Below are positions 46,090-55,852 of a stretch of DNA of 64,000 nucleotides, in pieces. Position numbers and translations under genes: made by a program. This DNA comes from Leptospira brenneri (GTDB lineage Bacteria; Spirochaetota; Leptospiria; Leptospirales; Leptospiraceae): assembly GCF_002812125.1 (NCBI RefSeq), contig NZ_NPDQ01000009.1, positions 62,001 to 126,000 of the forward strand, read 5' to 3'. The stretch's first letter is position 1, and each line of letters starts with the position of its first letter. The notes under the pieces are model-generated. The model ran no database searches. It saw nothing but the letters and a program-made list of their open reading frames with translations, and was not told the origin of the DNA.

Positions 46090-49000
46090 TTAAGGTTCAG
46101 TGATTTTATACTTGTTCCAACGCAAACTTGTTTCAACGGAATGATCGACATTAGTGATTAAAGTAAGATGGAATAATTTAGGTGTATTCGGCGCTTTCTC
46201 AAAACATTGGTTTTGACTTTTATAATATTCGAAGACTTTAGTTTCGTGATGCCAAACGCAGTAAAATATTTTTTTAGGCTTATCTATTTTAATAAAATTG
46301 CATCCATATTCATGTATCGTACAAGTAGTTCTATAGTAATAACTAGGTGAAACTTGCCCATTCATTACTGTATGGGTAACACTTGTGAATGCATCTATGT
46401 CTGTTGGTTTTTGACCAACGGGAAGTTTTAGATTTAAATAAACAGGAGATATACGCTTTTTCGTTATGTTGAAATCAATGAACGATTGTGGTTGATTTGG
46501 TTTGCAATCCGAAGAAATATCATGCAATCGATATCTACCCGAAAATGAAATATCGCTTACTAGATTTTGTATAGAAATTGTGCGATTCCAAATATTTCCT
46601 GAGATAATTTGACTTCGATCTTGCCCTAAATTATTCTTAATTTCGATAGTTTCTTCATAATCTGATACCTTTTTTCTACAGGAAATAAAACTTAAGTCCA
46701 AATTTTGCGAACTCATACGAATCGGTTGATTGATCGCACGATTCAAAAGATAACTATTCGTATAATTGCCTACTAGGGAAACAAATGGCAATGGATATTT
46801 CACATCATTATAACCATGTACAAATCCAGGTTGGTTTGAATGCTCAATATTAGTTTGCACTTGGTTTCTAGTATAATCAGTCGATTGAATGTCAAATAGG
46901 CCTTCATAACCCGACAAATTGGACACAATTGGCCCATAAAATTTTCCATTATTTTGATTGATTATGTAATAATTGATCTGTTTGTCATTGTTAAGAAAAA
47001 AGACAAACTGAGAGCTCTGATCTATTTTTACTTTGTTTTCAAAGCGGTAACTTGTTAATACCTTTCGATCCGTTTCAATTAAATTTCCAGTTGGCTTGTC
47101 AATTCGATACAGAACAAAATTATATAATTGAAGTTGTGGATAATCGGCAGAAACTACTACCATATAATTTCCATCCGCGGTAATTTCAAAATTTTGCAAG
47201 CGATCACTGACTTCCAAGACATTCTCTTTCGTAGTTATATTGCCATTCGATGGATCAATCTCACATTTTGTAATATGATTTTCCCCACCAGGATTTATAT
47301 AGTAACAAAATTTTCCTCCCGGATGAAATCGGAAATTGGTCGAAACGAGATAATGCAGTTGCAAAGATTGCGGAGATACGTCTATTTCTAAAGTTTCCGA
47401 ATTCAATCTATAAATCGGATTTTGACGTGCAAAATCTCCATCTGAAATGTAAATTGATTGATTGAATCCATTATAAGCCATATCTAAATCCATGGCAGCT
47501 AAGATAATTTTTTTATCAAAGATAAGAGTTCCATCAGGTTGAATTCGATACTTACTGATCCTCCATCCAGGCTCAGTATTTGGAAGGCTTAATGTATACA
47601 AATTCCGTCCATCTTCGGAAATCGTAAAAGAATCCATGTATTCGATATGGATTCTTTGCAATAGTTGAGCAGGAACTCCATCAGCAAAAACAGATATAGA
47701 ATCTCGGAATCCACCTTTTGCTCCTTGCACATAAAATATTCTCGGAATTTTACCCCATTTCAAATTCACAAGCGATGTTGCATCAGAAACAGGTGTCATG
47801 ATCCCTGCTGAGTAAGCATTTACCAAGTCTCCTGCTCCATTCAGGGACTGTAGATTGAAACTTGATGAATTAGACAAACCTGCAATATAACTTGGCCTCT
47901 GTTTCCCTGATTGAGTCACTCGAATTGGACCAGCAGGCAATGATATGTTTCCCGATGGATCTTTGATCCATAAATAGAAATCCTTGGAAATTTCATCTCC
48001 TCCCAGTCGAGTAAATAACGAATCGCCCAAAATTCTATCCGGCCGTATCTTACTATCATACGCAGATGGATTCGGCTTTACTGGTGAATTTGTCATAATA
48101 TAACGAAATTCATTATTAACACTTTCTTCTGCTTCAAAATAGAAAATACCAATATCAAGAGATGTAATCGGTTTAGACAACGATTCAAATTTTGAAATCA
48201 CAGGTGGTGTGATATCCGAACTATCCATTTTTGTATTATAGATAAGCTCAGTTAGATCATCCTTTCCATCGCCATCAGAATCTGCAAGGGCAGGATTTGA
48301 GTTACAATTATAATCATGCCAAGGCTTGTATAAACATTCATTGCTGGATTCAATAATATCCGTTATACCATCGTTATCGGAATCTAAACTGGTATCGATT
48401 CGGTAAATATCAGGAAAACTTAAAATACCATCAGCATTTCTAGCAAAAATTGCGTAATAGTAAGTTGAATTCGGATCTAAACCAGTTTCTCTAAATCCGA
48501 TATCTTCTATTTCAGAAATGTTAGGAGGAACACCATCCTCGACGGAAGTAGGTGGAAAATTCTTTTTTCGACGTACTATAATATTTTCAAATCTTGAATC
48601 TTTATTATTCGTCCATAAAAATGTAGCAGAATCACTTCCCGCAATAGCTAATGTTAAATAAAAAAAGCTTTGAATGGAGCCGTAATTGTTTTGCGTCAAA
48701 CAACTAGCTACCCCTAAATTGTTTGGCTTAACAACTACCCAGTAATTTGTTTCGACTCCCGCATTAGAGGGTATTCCTTGTCTGTTTCCATGCATTGTGA
48801 CAATTTCGTTCTGCAAAAATTGTTTTTGGTAAACCTTATAATAGCCAACACCATCTGTTGTTGCTATTTGTTTATCTGTGAGAACCCACGAATTTGTCGT
48901 TAGCCATGCCGCATCCTGACTCCCTCTGCTATCATACATAACATAAACGGTGATATCTTCAGAAGCAGTAAACTTTATATATTCGTCACCATCATAATAC

Positions 49001-49806
49001 TTATGTTGGGAGAAGGGTCCGCAATCATCTGTGTTTGGAGACGGTGCACCTCCATTACAGGTAGCAATTCCATAAGCTCCAGAAAAATCTAAATTAGCAA
49101 AATCGTTATTTGAGATTAATGTATAATTTCTATCTTTATAATATTTAAAGTGCTCATTGATTTGTGTCCATACTGCACCCGAACTTCCACTAATAGGCAT
49201 TTCTGTCGAAAGACAAGCTGGAGCTGCCGCAACACCAGTACCCGCTAATTTTGGGACAGCGGTGAGAATAAACGGGGTAAAATGATCTGTTTTTGCGAAT
49301 ATTTTTCCTTTCTCTTGGTCGACAACTATCTCGCGTAAGGGTTCCCACTCGTTTGAAATTTTGCTAAAATAGAAAACTTGAAACTCTTCTAAAAAACCAG
49401 CGCTCTCAAGTTCTTCTCTATTGTATGAATATTCTAGTACTACGGGCTCAGAGAAAACGGCGGTTTTGATTGATGCGGAATCTATCTCTTCAGTTGGTTT
49501 TGCTTTTAGATCTATATCATATACTTTTCCAATCGGAACATTTAAACTACCGATTTGGTTCGGCACTTCAATGGTTGATGCATTTACAGAAACAGATACA
49601 TCTGGAGAATCAAAAAAAGTTCCCGTTGGGAGAGCCAGATTTGGCTGAGATACTATATCCACTGGACCAGGTAACTCACCATCATTAGCACTGATTCCAA
49701 TAACGGCCAATACCGAATACCATGCGCGATCAAATTTGGATTTTGGAAAAAGGTATTGTGTACACCCGAAACAAAGGAGAAGCAGAAGATATGCCGTTTT
49801 TTTCAT
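46090..49806 (-). CDS. Giant lipoprotein with thrombospondin type 3 repeats
   Basis: About 1238 residues. MKKTAYLLLLLCFGC then TQYLF is the lipoprotein signal. Residues 180-430 are unrecognised. Around 490-540 are two calcium-loop repeats, DSDNDGITDIIESSNECL and DSDGDGKDDLTELIYNT, typical of thrombospondin type 3. A long beta-rich part with NLYTLSLPNTEPGWRISKYRIQPDG and similar blocks at 740-960 resembles a lactonase/YncE-type propeller. The C-terminus is unrecognised. The frame opens at 49854; the ATG at 49806 gives a normal signal peptide. The gene is bracketed by two copies of another gene's 3' end. Surface or outer-membrane location is likely. Confidence 0.78.
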   Translation of the reverse strand: MKKTAYLLLLLCFGCTQYLFPKSKFDRAWYSVLAVIGISANDGELPGPVDIVSQPNLALPTGTFFDSPDVSVSVNASTIEVPNQIGSLNVPIGKVYDIDLKAKPTEEIDSASIKTAVFSEPVVLEYSYNREELESAGFLEEFQVFYFSKISNEWEPLREIVVDQEKGKIFAKTDHFTPFILTAVPKLAGTGVAAAPACLSTEMPISGSSGAVWTQINEHFKYYKDRNYTLISNNDFANLDFSGAYGIATCNGGAPSPNTDDCGPFSQHKYYDGDEYIKFTASEDITVYVMYDSRGSQDAAWLTTNSWVLTDKQIATTDGVGYYKVYQKQFLQNEIVTMHGNRQGIPSNAGVETNYWVVVKPNNLGVASCLTQNNYGSIQSFFYLTLAIAGSDSATFLWTNNKDSRFENIIVRRKKNFPPTSVEDGVPPNISEIEDIGFRETGLDPNSTYYYAIFARNADGILSFPDIYRIDTSLDSDNDGITDIIESSNECLYKPWHDYNCNSNPALADSDGDGKDDLTELIYNTKMDSSDITPPVISKFESLSKPITSLDIGIFYFEAEESVNNEFRYIMTNSPVKPNPSAYDSKIRPDRILGDSLFTRLGGDEISKDFYLWIKDPSGNISLPAGPIRVTQSGKQRPSYIAGLSNSSSFNLQSLNGAGDLVNAYSAGIMTPVSDATSLVNLKWGKIPRIFYVQGAKGGFRDSISVFADGVPAQLLQRIHIEYMDSFTISEDGRNLYTLSLPNTEPGWRISKYRIQPDGTLIFDKKIILAAMDLDMAYNGFNQSIYISDGDFARQNPIYRLNSETLEIDVSPQSLQLHYLVSTNFRFHPGGKFCYYINPGGENHITKCEIDPSNGNITTKENVLEVSDRLQNFEITADGNYMVVVSADYPQLQLYNFVLYRIDKPTGNLIETDRKVLTSYRFENKVKIDQSSQFVFFLNNDKQINYYIINQNNGKFYGPIVSNLSGYEGLFDIQSTDYTRNQVQTNIEHSNQPGFVHGYNDVKYPLPFVSLVGNYTNSYLLNRAINQPIRMSSQNLDLSFISCRKKVSDYEETIEIKNNLGQDRSQIISGNIWNRTISIQNLVSDISFSGRYRLHDISSDCKPNQPQSFIDFNITKKRISPVYLNLKLPVGQKPTDIDAFTSVTHTVMNGQVSPSYYYRTTCTIHEYGCNFIKIDKPKKIFYCVWHHETKVFEYYKSQNQCFEKAPNTPKLFHLTLITNVDHSVETSLRWNKYKITEP

Positions 49807-50231
49807 ATTTTTTTCCCGATAGGGAAAAATAGAAAAAACACCAAAAAACTTCAAGTTAGTTTGCAGAATATAACGGGAAAAAGGTGGTTAATTATATTAC
49901 AATTTATTGACTATGCAATCAGACAAAAAAGACGGTTAGAACATTATATTTTCCGCATAGAAGATGACAATTATCTAATTAACTAAAATACCTTCGCTTT
50001 GAAGACATCCCACTTCTTACGATTCAATAAGTTTTTCGACAAAGCCGTTTTTCGAAACTCGTGCCGATTATCTACCACGTTATGCCACATTGTAAAGTAC
50101 GCTTATGACAAAACCCAAAGTGGCGAAGTTACCGAGTGAACAGTGGTTGTTTGGTCTAAGCCATCAAAACTTAACTCTTATAAATACAACAATGCTTGGC
50201 AATTTTAACAAAGGTAATTAGTATCCTTTAT

Positions 50232-50351
50232 AAAAGGAGGTGACCCACCCGCACCCTCCGATACAGTTGCAACTTCACCCTCTTCACGAGTTTCACCTTA
50301 GAATTACCTCCCTATACACGATTAAGAGCATATTCTTCGGGTGCACTCCAT
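50232..50351 (-). pseudogene. Decayed 3' fragment of a 16S rRNA gene
   Basis: On the minus strand this stretch reads AAGGTGAAACTCGTGAAG, then GGGTGAAGT, then GTATCGGAGGGTGCGGGTGG and ends GTCACCTCCTTTT, which is the 3' end of bacterial 16S rRNA including the anti-Shine-Dalgarno. Against the expected sequence, the segment around GTAACAAGGTAGCC is missing and several bases differ, so it is not a functional rRNA. Upstream bases (CACCCGAAGA) still match loosely before similarity fades near 50351. It is a scar of a former rRNA locus or of recombination with one. Confidence 0.82.
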
Positions 50352-50363
50352 CTTCCTCTCTAT

Positions 50364-50400
50364 CCTCAGGCAAACTCGCGAAAGCGAAGTTTGTCTGAGG
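50364..50400 (-). terminator. Strong stem-loop after the metallo-beta-lactamase-fold gene
   Basis: CCTCAGGCAAACT pairs with AGTTTGTCTGAGG (one wobble), extended by CGC/GCG and closed by a GAAA tetraloop. It starts 15 bases past the stop of the minus-strand gene. There is no T-run, so it may act as an RNA 3' end or a repeat. Confidence 0.55.
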
Positions 50401-50414
50401 GAATCAATTTAGAA

Positions 50415-51527
50415 TCATTCTGATTTAATAAATTTCTTCCACCATCTTTCCATTAGGTTGGGTTCGCGGATTTTGACAATTTGTCCGAATTTGGGAGTGA
50501 GAAGATCAATTTTATAAATCTCTGCCTGTTTTTCCAATGATTCTGCTGGTTCATACCAACTGTGTAAGGAAAGATCAAACATCCCCCAATGGACTGGCAC
50601 TAGTCTTTTCCCTTTTAAATCAATATGAGCTTTGGCAGTTTGTTCTGGTAAAACATGAACTGCTTCCCACATAGGATTGTATTGTCCATTTTCAATAAAT
50701 GTTAAATCAAAAGGCCCAAACTTTTCTCCAATGTTTTTGAAGTGAACATCATAACCGGAATCGCCGCTAAAATAGAACCTTTCTTTTTCTCCAATGATTG
50801 TCCAAGAAGACCATAGGGTTTTATTTCCATTCGAACCGCGCCTTCCCGAAAAATGTTGTGCAGGAGTACAGACAACTTTTAAATTTCCTAAGTCAGTTGG
50901 TTCCCACCAGTCAAGTTCTGTTAGACGGTTTTCAGGCACTCCCCACTCTTTCAGGTGAGATATGACACCAAGAGGAGTAATGAACTTGGTATTTTTTGTT
51001 TTAAAAAATTCGATCGTGTTCATATCCAGATGATCATAATGATCATGAGAAATGATAATGTAATCAACAGAAGGTAACTCCTCTAACTTAACAACCGCAT
51101 CCTGAAATCGTTTCACCATAAAACTAAACGGGGCGGCTGATCCTGAAAACACAGGATCAAAAAGTAAAATTTTTCCTTCTATATTCACAAGAAAGGTGGA
51201 ATGTCCAAACCAAATAAATTTAATACTTTCATCTGGTTTTAAAAACTCTGCAAAATCAGGTTTTTCTTCCGGTAGTTTTACATCCGGCCTACGGTTTTTA
51301 TCGCCGCCAAAGAAAAATCGAAAAGCCAGTGCAAAGAAGTTTTGGTTTTCTCGCATTTTTTCGATCACATCTGGCCTGCGATTTACGAACTGTTCCCTTT
51401 CCAAATCAAAGTTTTTTGAAGTTTTGATTTTTTCAAAATGTTCCCCGTCGGGGTCTTTTCCGAAGGCTTTACAATGGAACTCTGCGACTATGAAAAGGAA
51501 TAGAATGCTTAAAGATATTTTTTTCAA
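50415..51527 (-). CDS. Metallo-beta-lactamase-fold lipoprotein, NAPE-PLD-like
   Basis: A 370-residue hydrolase of the N-acyl-phosphatidylethanolamine phospholipase D / UlaG-like branch. Motifs: WFGHSTFLVNIEGKILLFDPVFS, then YIIISHDHYDHLDMNTI (HxHxDH metal site), CTPAQHFSGRRGS, FYFSGDSGYD and LVPVHWGMFDLSLHSW. The metal ligands are complete. An N-terminal signal with Cys19 suggests a lipoprotein. It starts with TTG at 51527 (GGTAGGT upstream). A second copy of its 3' end lies at 45985. The RND operon is divergent from it. Confidence 0.85.
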   Translation of the reverse strand: MKKISLSILFLFIVAEFHCKAFGKDPDGEHFEKIKTSKNFDLEREQFVNRRPDVIEKMRENQNFFALAFRFFFGGDKNRRPDVKLPEEKPDFAEFLKPDESIKFIWFGHSTFLVNIEGKILLFDPVFSGSAAPFSFMVKRFQDAVVKLEELPSVDYIIISHDHYDHLDMNTIEFFKTKNTKFITPLGVISHLKEWGVPENRLTELDWWEPTDLGNLKVVCTPAQHFSGRRGSNGNKTLWSSWTIIGEKERFYFSGDSGYDVHFKNIGEKFGPFDLTFIENGQYNPMWEAVHVLPEQTAKAHIDLKGKRLVPVHWGMFDLSLHSWYEPAESLEKQAEIYKIDLLTPKFGQIVKIREPNLMERWWKKFIKSE

Positions 51528-51785
51528 AAGATACCTACCGATTGAGTGACTTTTCTTAGACTGATTCGATTAAAAAAATTAATTTATATATTTCATTTTA
51601 AGAAATTCGGCGCTGAAAGAGAACCTACTTTCTCACCCAAATCTCCAGACAAAACAAAACGGAAAAGTAGAACCTTGGGGCAAAATCTTTAAAAAGGTCA
51701 AAAACAAACTGTTTTTTAGAGGATAAGAATCCTTTTTCCGGTTGCCTTCACTTGCTCACCTCCTACATTGAAAGCAGGATTCGAT

Positions 51786-52739
51786 ATGCCTCAATATCTC
51801 GCTCTACTCTTCCTCTTTTTCCTTTTATTTTCCTGTAATTCCAAATCTGAAGAAAATCGACCCCGCATCGCCAGTTTTCATGCCATTCAAGATGGAGTGA
51901 TCATAAAAAAATCCGAAGGAGAGTTTCCATCCACAATTTCACTAGCAAGTGCCGAATATCGGAACTTAGGCGCTGGACTTTCAATCCCTGTTCGAATTTC
52001 TGTCGTTTGTGTTTCTTCCAGAGAAGCAAATTTTTCTTATCATTTTGAAACGGAAGAACAATCCATCATCTATTCAGAATACTTAAAAAGTAAAGCTGCA
52101 CTCTATGGGGCAAAAAAATCCTACTCACGGTTAAAGTATTTAGTAGAAAACGAAGCCGCTGCAGGAAAGGAACTGAACGATGCACAGGTTCAATTACAGC
52201 AGATGGCAGCCTCTATGGAAGAGAATCTCAATCGACTTCGTATGCAAGGAATTCCCATTGAAAAATTAACCAACCTAAAACCAGGAAATATCTTAATCGT
52301 TGGAGATATTCCCGAAACAAAATTAAATCGAGTCAAACCTCAATCAAAATTGCACATTAAGTTTTCTGCATTTCCTGGAGAACGGTTCGAGACGCGAGTT
52401 AATTCTATTTCCGATGTCATTGATCCCGTGAGCAGAACTGTCAAAGTATTAATCATCACGAAAAATTCAGAGAACAAGTTCAAACCAGGTATGTTTGGTA
52501 CAGGCCAAGTTGAATTAGAAAATATCGAAGCCCTCTCTGTCCCCAATGAAGCAGTTATTTTAATCGGTGATACTAATTATATTTTTAAACAAATTGATTC
52601 CAAAAGTTTTCAAAGAGTCCAAGTAGAAACAGGAATTGAAACAGAAGAGTTTACGCAAATTTTATCTGGACTCGAAGCTAACGATCGAGTTGTTTCCCAT
52701 GGATCAACTTTATTAAAAGGATTAAGTTTCGGTTACTAA
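51786..52739 (+). CDS. RND efflux periplasmic adaptor (CzcB/CusB-like), lipoprotein
   Basis: Membrane-fusion adaptor of a heavy-metal RND pump, about 317 residues, shorter than usual. The signal ends LLFSC-NSK, so it is a lipoprotein. A coiled hairpin (about 90-160, EYLKSKAALYGAKKSYSRLKYL...LQQMAASMEENLNRL) lies between lipoyl halves, and the beta-barrel strand KPGMFGTGQVELE comes later. The frame opens with TTG at 51768; the ATG at 51786 has AGGA seven bases upstream. It is translationally coupled (TAATG) to the pump gene. Confidence 0.87.
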   Translation: MPQYLALLFLFFLLFSCNSKSEENRPRIASFHAIQDGVIIKKSEGEFPSTISLASAEYRNLGAGLSIPVRISVVCVSSREANFSYHFETEEQSIIYSEYLKSKAALYGAKKSYSRLKYLVENEAAAGKELNDAQVQLQQMAASMEENLNRLRMQGIPIEKLTNLKPGNILIVGDIPETKLNRVKPQSKLHIKFSAFPGERFETRVNSISDVIDPVSRTVKVLIITKNSENKFKPGMFGTGQVELENIEALSVPNEAVILIGDTNYIFKQIDSKSFQRVQVETGIETEEFTQILSGLEANDRVVSHGSTLLKGLSFGY

Positions 52740-55700
52740 TGGGTTTTATTAACTTTTCATTAAAGAACTCACCAATTGTTTTATTTTCTTTTTTGATGAT
52801 TTCAGCTTTTGGAATCTATTCGGTCGCCCATCTTAAAATCGATGCTTATCCGGATGTTTCTGATACGGAAGTCATTGTGATCACAAAATTTGATGGTCGC
52901 GCTTCCTCTGAAGTTGAAAAACTAGTTACTATTCCCTTAGAACGTGCGTTAACCGGTGTTCCTGGTTTAACAACAACCCGTTCTCAAAGTATTTTTGGAC
53001 TATCTGTCATTCGTTTGACATTCAAAGATAACACAGACGAATATTTTGCAAGAAACCAAGTAAACGAAAGATTAAAATCCATCCAACTCCCCGAAGGAAC
53101 AGAAACTCCTGAATTAGGCCCCCTCACCTCTCCTGTGGGAGAAATTTTAAGATACGCAGTAGAAGGCGACGGAATGCCAACCATGGAACTAAGAAGTATC
53201 CAGGACTGGGAACTCGCACCCCGCCTCCAACAAATCCAAGGGGTCGCCGACGTCATTACGTTTGGTGGTGATATCAAAGAATATCAAATTGAAATCAATC
53301 CAATCAACCAAGATAAATACAATGTTTTTTTAAGAGACCTAGTTCTCGCCATTGAAGAAAACAATGCAAACACAGGCGGGAATATATTCAAACATGGGAA
53401 CCAAGCCATCCCTGTACGAGCCTTAGGTGCCATTGAAAATGAAAAAGATATCGAAAATATCATCGTTACCGAAAAAAAAGATGTTCCTATTTATGTAAAA
53501 GATATTGGGAAAGTAAGAGTCATTCCACACCCACCCAAAGGGATACTTGGCTATAGTTTAAAATCCGATAGAGAAGTAAACTCTGGAGTCCAAGGCATCG
53601 TCATGATGAGAAAGGGAGAAAACCCTTCCGAAGTACTTAAAAGTGTAAAAGATAAAATCAAAAACTTAGAAGGTTTTTTAAAGAACAAAGGAATTCGTAT
53701 TAGAATTCTGTATGATCGAGAAGAACTAGTTTCGAATACACTGAAAACAGTTGTTCGAACAATGCTCGAAGGGATCACGATCGTAATGATTGTTCTTATC
53801 TTTCTTCTTGGGAATTACCGAGTGGCACTCGCCGTCGCGCTGACCATTCCTTTTTCCTTATTATTTTCCTTCTGTTTGATGCATCTTGTGGAAATTCCAG
53901 CAAACTTACTTTCGCTAGGTGCAATAGACTTTGGAATCATCGTAGATAGTTCGATAGTCATCATAGAAGGAATCATCGCAACGATAGCCATTTCCTCAAA
54001 CGCAAAAAAGAAATCTTCTTTAGAAGAATTAATCCTTAAGTCTTCTCATCACACTGAAAAAGAAGTCTTTTTTTCAATTGCGGTTATCCTTTGTGCTTAC
54101 CTACCCATTTTTTTATTTGAACGTGTAGAAGGAAAACTATTCAAACCCATGGCATTCGGACTCGCCTTTACTTTGATTGGTGCATTACTTTTTTCCTTAA
54201 CTATTTTACCTGTTATCTTTTCTCACTTTTTCCAAGAAGAACATCGCAGAACCACAAAAGAATTTTTTATCCTTACACATTCTAGAGCTTACTTTATTAA
54301 GATCCTTCACAGTTTTTTAGATCATTCCAAAAAACTAAGTTATCGAATCTACATAGCAGTCGTATTTTTACTTTGTTTTGTATTTTGGGGACTGGGAACG
54401 GAATTTTTACCAGAGTTAGATGAAGGTGCTATCAACTTTAGATGTAAATTACCAACAGGAATCCATTTAGATCGCACTGCCAATGTAGCCAATTTACTCA
54501 GAGAAGCAGTGAAAGAAATCCCAGAGGCAAAAGTGGTCATCACACAATCAGGAAGGAACGATGACGGAACAGACCCCTTTGGACCCAATAGAATCGAAGG
54601 ATTGATTACCCTTGAAGATTATTCGAAATGGAAAACCATACATTCCAAATCAGAGTTACTCGATCTTTTAAAAGATAAATTTGAAAAAAGTGTTCCAGGG
54701 GCAAAATTCAGTTTTTCACAACCGATTCTTGATAACGTTGCAGAAGCTGTTACCGGATCTGCTGCAGATCTATCAATCCAATTATCAGGGCGGGATGTTT
54801 CTGTTCTCTGGCAGAAAGCAACAGAAATTGAATCCGCACTGGAAAAGTTAAATGGTGTATCAGCCATTGGTATTGAACAGGAAGGTCCGAACACCGAACT
54901 TGTGATTTCTATCGATAGAGAAGCCGCCGCAAGAGCCGGGATCAATTTTTCAGACATCCAGGACATTACGGAAATTGCAATTGGTGGAAAAGAAATCAGC
55001 AAACTATACCTAGACAATCATATCTACAATATCACTGTTAGATATCCTGAAGAGTATAGAACCTCGGTAAATTCCATTGGAAACATAAATATCAAAAGCA
55101 AATACGAGAGCAAATACCCATTATCTTCTGTCGCAAAACTAGAGTTAAAAGAGATGCCAGCAAAAATTGCCAGAAAGAACGGCACTCGAATGGTATCAGT
55201 TTGGATCAATATAGAAGGTCGAGACCAAGGTGGATTTGTAAACGAAGCAAAAAAAATAGTAGAGAACCAAATCAAACTACCACCTGAGGTTGAAATTCAA
55301 TGGGGCGGTCAGTTCGAAAACCTAACAAGAGCAAGTAAAAGACTTCTGGTCGCAGTTCCCCTTACCTTTGCAATTATCTTGTTTATCTTATATTTGATGT
55401 TTCATAATATATCGGATAGTTTACTAGTAATGTCGAGTATTCCAGTGGCAGCACTTGGAGGATTAACTTTTTTATTTTTCAGAGGAATGCATTTTAACGT
55501 TTCCTCCGGTGTCGGCCTTATCTCCCTTTTCGGAATTTCTATTATGGGAGGAGTCCTTTTCGTATCCAACTTCAATCATGAAAAGGAAAATAAACCAATC
55601 AAAGATGAGAACAGCCTAAAAGAACTGATTTTACATGTTTCCGAAATTCAATTTCGTCCCAGATTTTTAACTTTAACCACGGCCATCATAGGATTACTTC

Positions 55701-55852
55701 CGGCAATGTTAACCAATGAAATTGGATCTGATATCCAAAGACCGATGGCAACTGTCATCGTGGGTGGTTTACTCTTTACACTTATCATTGGGAATTTCAC
55801 AATTCCTCTCCTATGTTATTTAAACGAAAACAGAAAATTACGCCATGCATAA
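52739..55852 (+). CDS. Heavy-metal efflux RND pump (CzcA/CusA family)
   Basis: Proton-driven inner-membrane pump, 1037 residues, of the HME subgroup of RND transporters. Twelve membrane segments with two large periplasmic loops. Family marks: DVSDTEVIVITKFDGRASSEVEKLVTIPLERALTGVPG early on, the proton-relay segment GAIDFGIIVDSSIVIIEG (about residues 396-413) and EFLPELDEGAINFR at the second loop. The substrate is likely a monovalent or divalent metal; the metal-binding Met triad of CusA was not checked position by position. It forms an operon with adaptor and outer-membrane channel. Confidence 0.95.
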   Translation: MGFINFSLKNSPIVLFSFLMISAFGIYSVAHLKIDAYPDVSDTEVIVITKFDGRASSEVEKLVTIPLERALTGVPGLTTTRSQSIFGLSVIRLTFKDNTDEYFARNQVNERLKSIQLPEGTETPELGPLTSPVGEILRYAVEGDGMPTMELRSIQDWELAPRLQQIQGVADVITFGGDIKEYQIEINPINQDKYNVFLRDLVLAIEENNANTGGNIFKHGNQAIPVRALGAIENEKDIENIIVTEKKDVPIYVKDIGKVRVIPHPPKGILGYSLKSDREVNSGVQGIVMMRKGENPSEVLKSVKDKIKNLEGFLKNKGIRIRILYDREELVSNTLKTVVRTMLEGITIVMIVLIFLLGNYRVALAVALTIPFSLLFSFCLMHLVEIPANLLSLGAIDFGIIVDSSIVIIEGIIATIAISSNAKKKSSLEELILKSSHHTEKEVFFSIAVILCAYLPIFLFERVEGKLFKPMAFGLAFTLIGALLFSLTILPVIFSHFFQEEHRRTTKEFFILTHSRAYFIKILHSFLDHSKKLSYRIYIAVVFLLCFVFWGLGTEFLPELDEGAINFRCKLPTGIHLDRTANVANLLREAVKEIPEAKVVITQSGRNDDGTDPFGPNRIEGLITLEDYSKWKTIHSKSELLDLLKDKFEKSVPGAKFSFSQPILDNVAEAVTGSAADLSIQLSGRDVSVLWQKATEIESALEKLNGVSAIGIEQEGPNTELVISIDREAAARAGINFSDIQDITEIAIGGKEISKLYLDNHIYNITVRYPEEYRTSVNSIGNINIKSKYESKYPLSSVAKLELKEMPAKIARKNGTRMVSVWINIEGRDQGGFVNEAKKIVENQIKLPPEVEIQWGGQFENLTRASKRLLVAVPLTFAIILFILYLMFHNISDSLLVMSSIPVAALGGLTFLFFRGMHFNVSSGVGLISLFGISIMGGVLFVSNFNHEKENKPIKDENSLKELILHVSEIQFRPRFLTLTTAIIGLLPAMLTNEIGSDIQRPMATVIVGGLLFTLIIGNFTIPLLCYLNENRKLRHA

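Larger units (their letters stand above)
49855..50414. other. Intergenic region with rRNA fragment, 560 bases
   Basis: The left part (to about 50230) has no recognised gene or RNA; it includes a short direct repeat GTTTTTCGA (50031-50039 and 50047-50055). The right part holds a decayed 16S rRNA 3' end and a strong hairpin. Confidence 0.6.
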
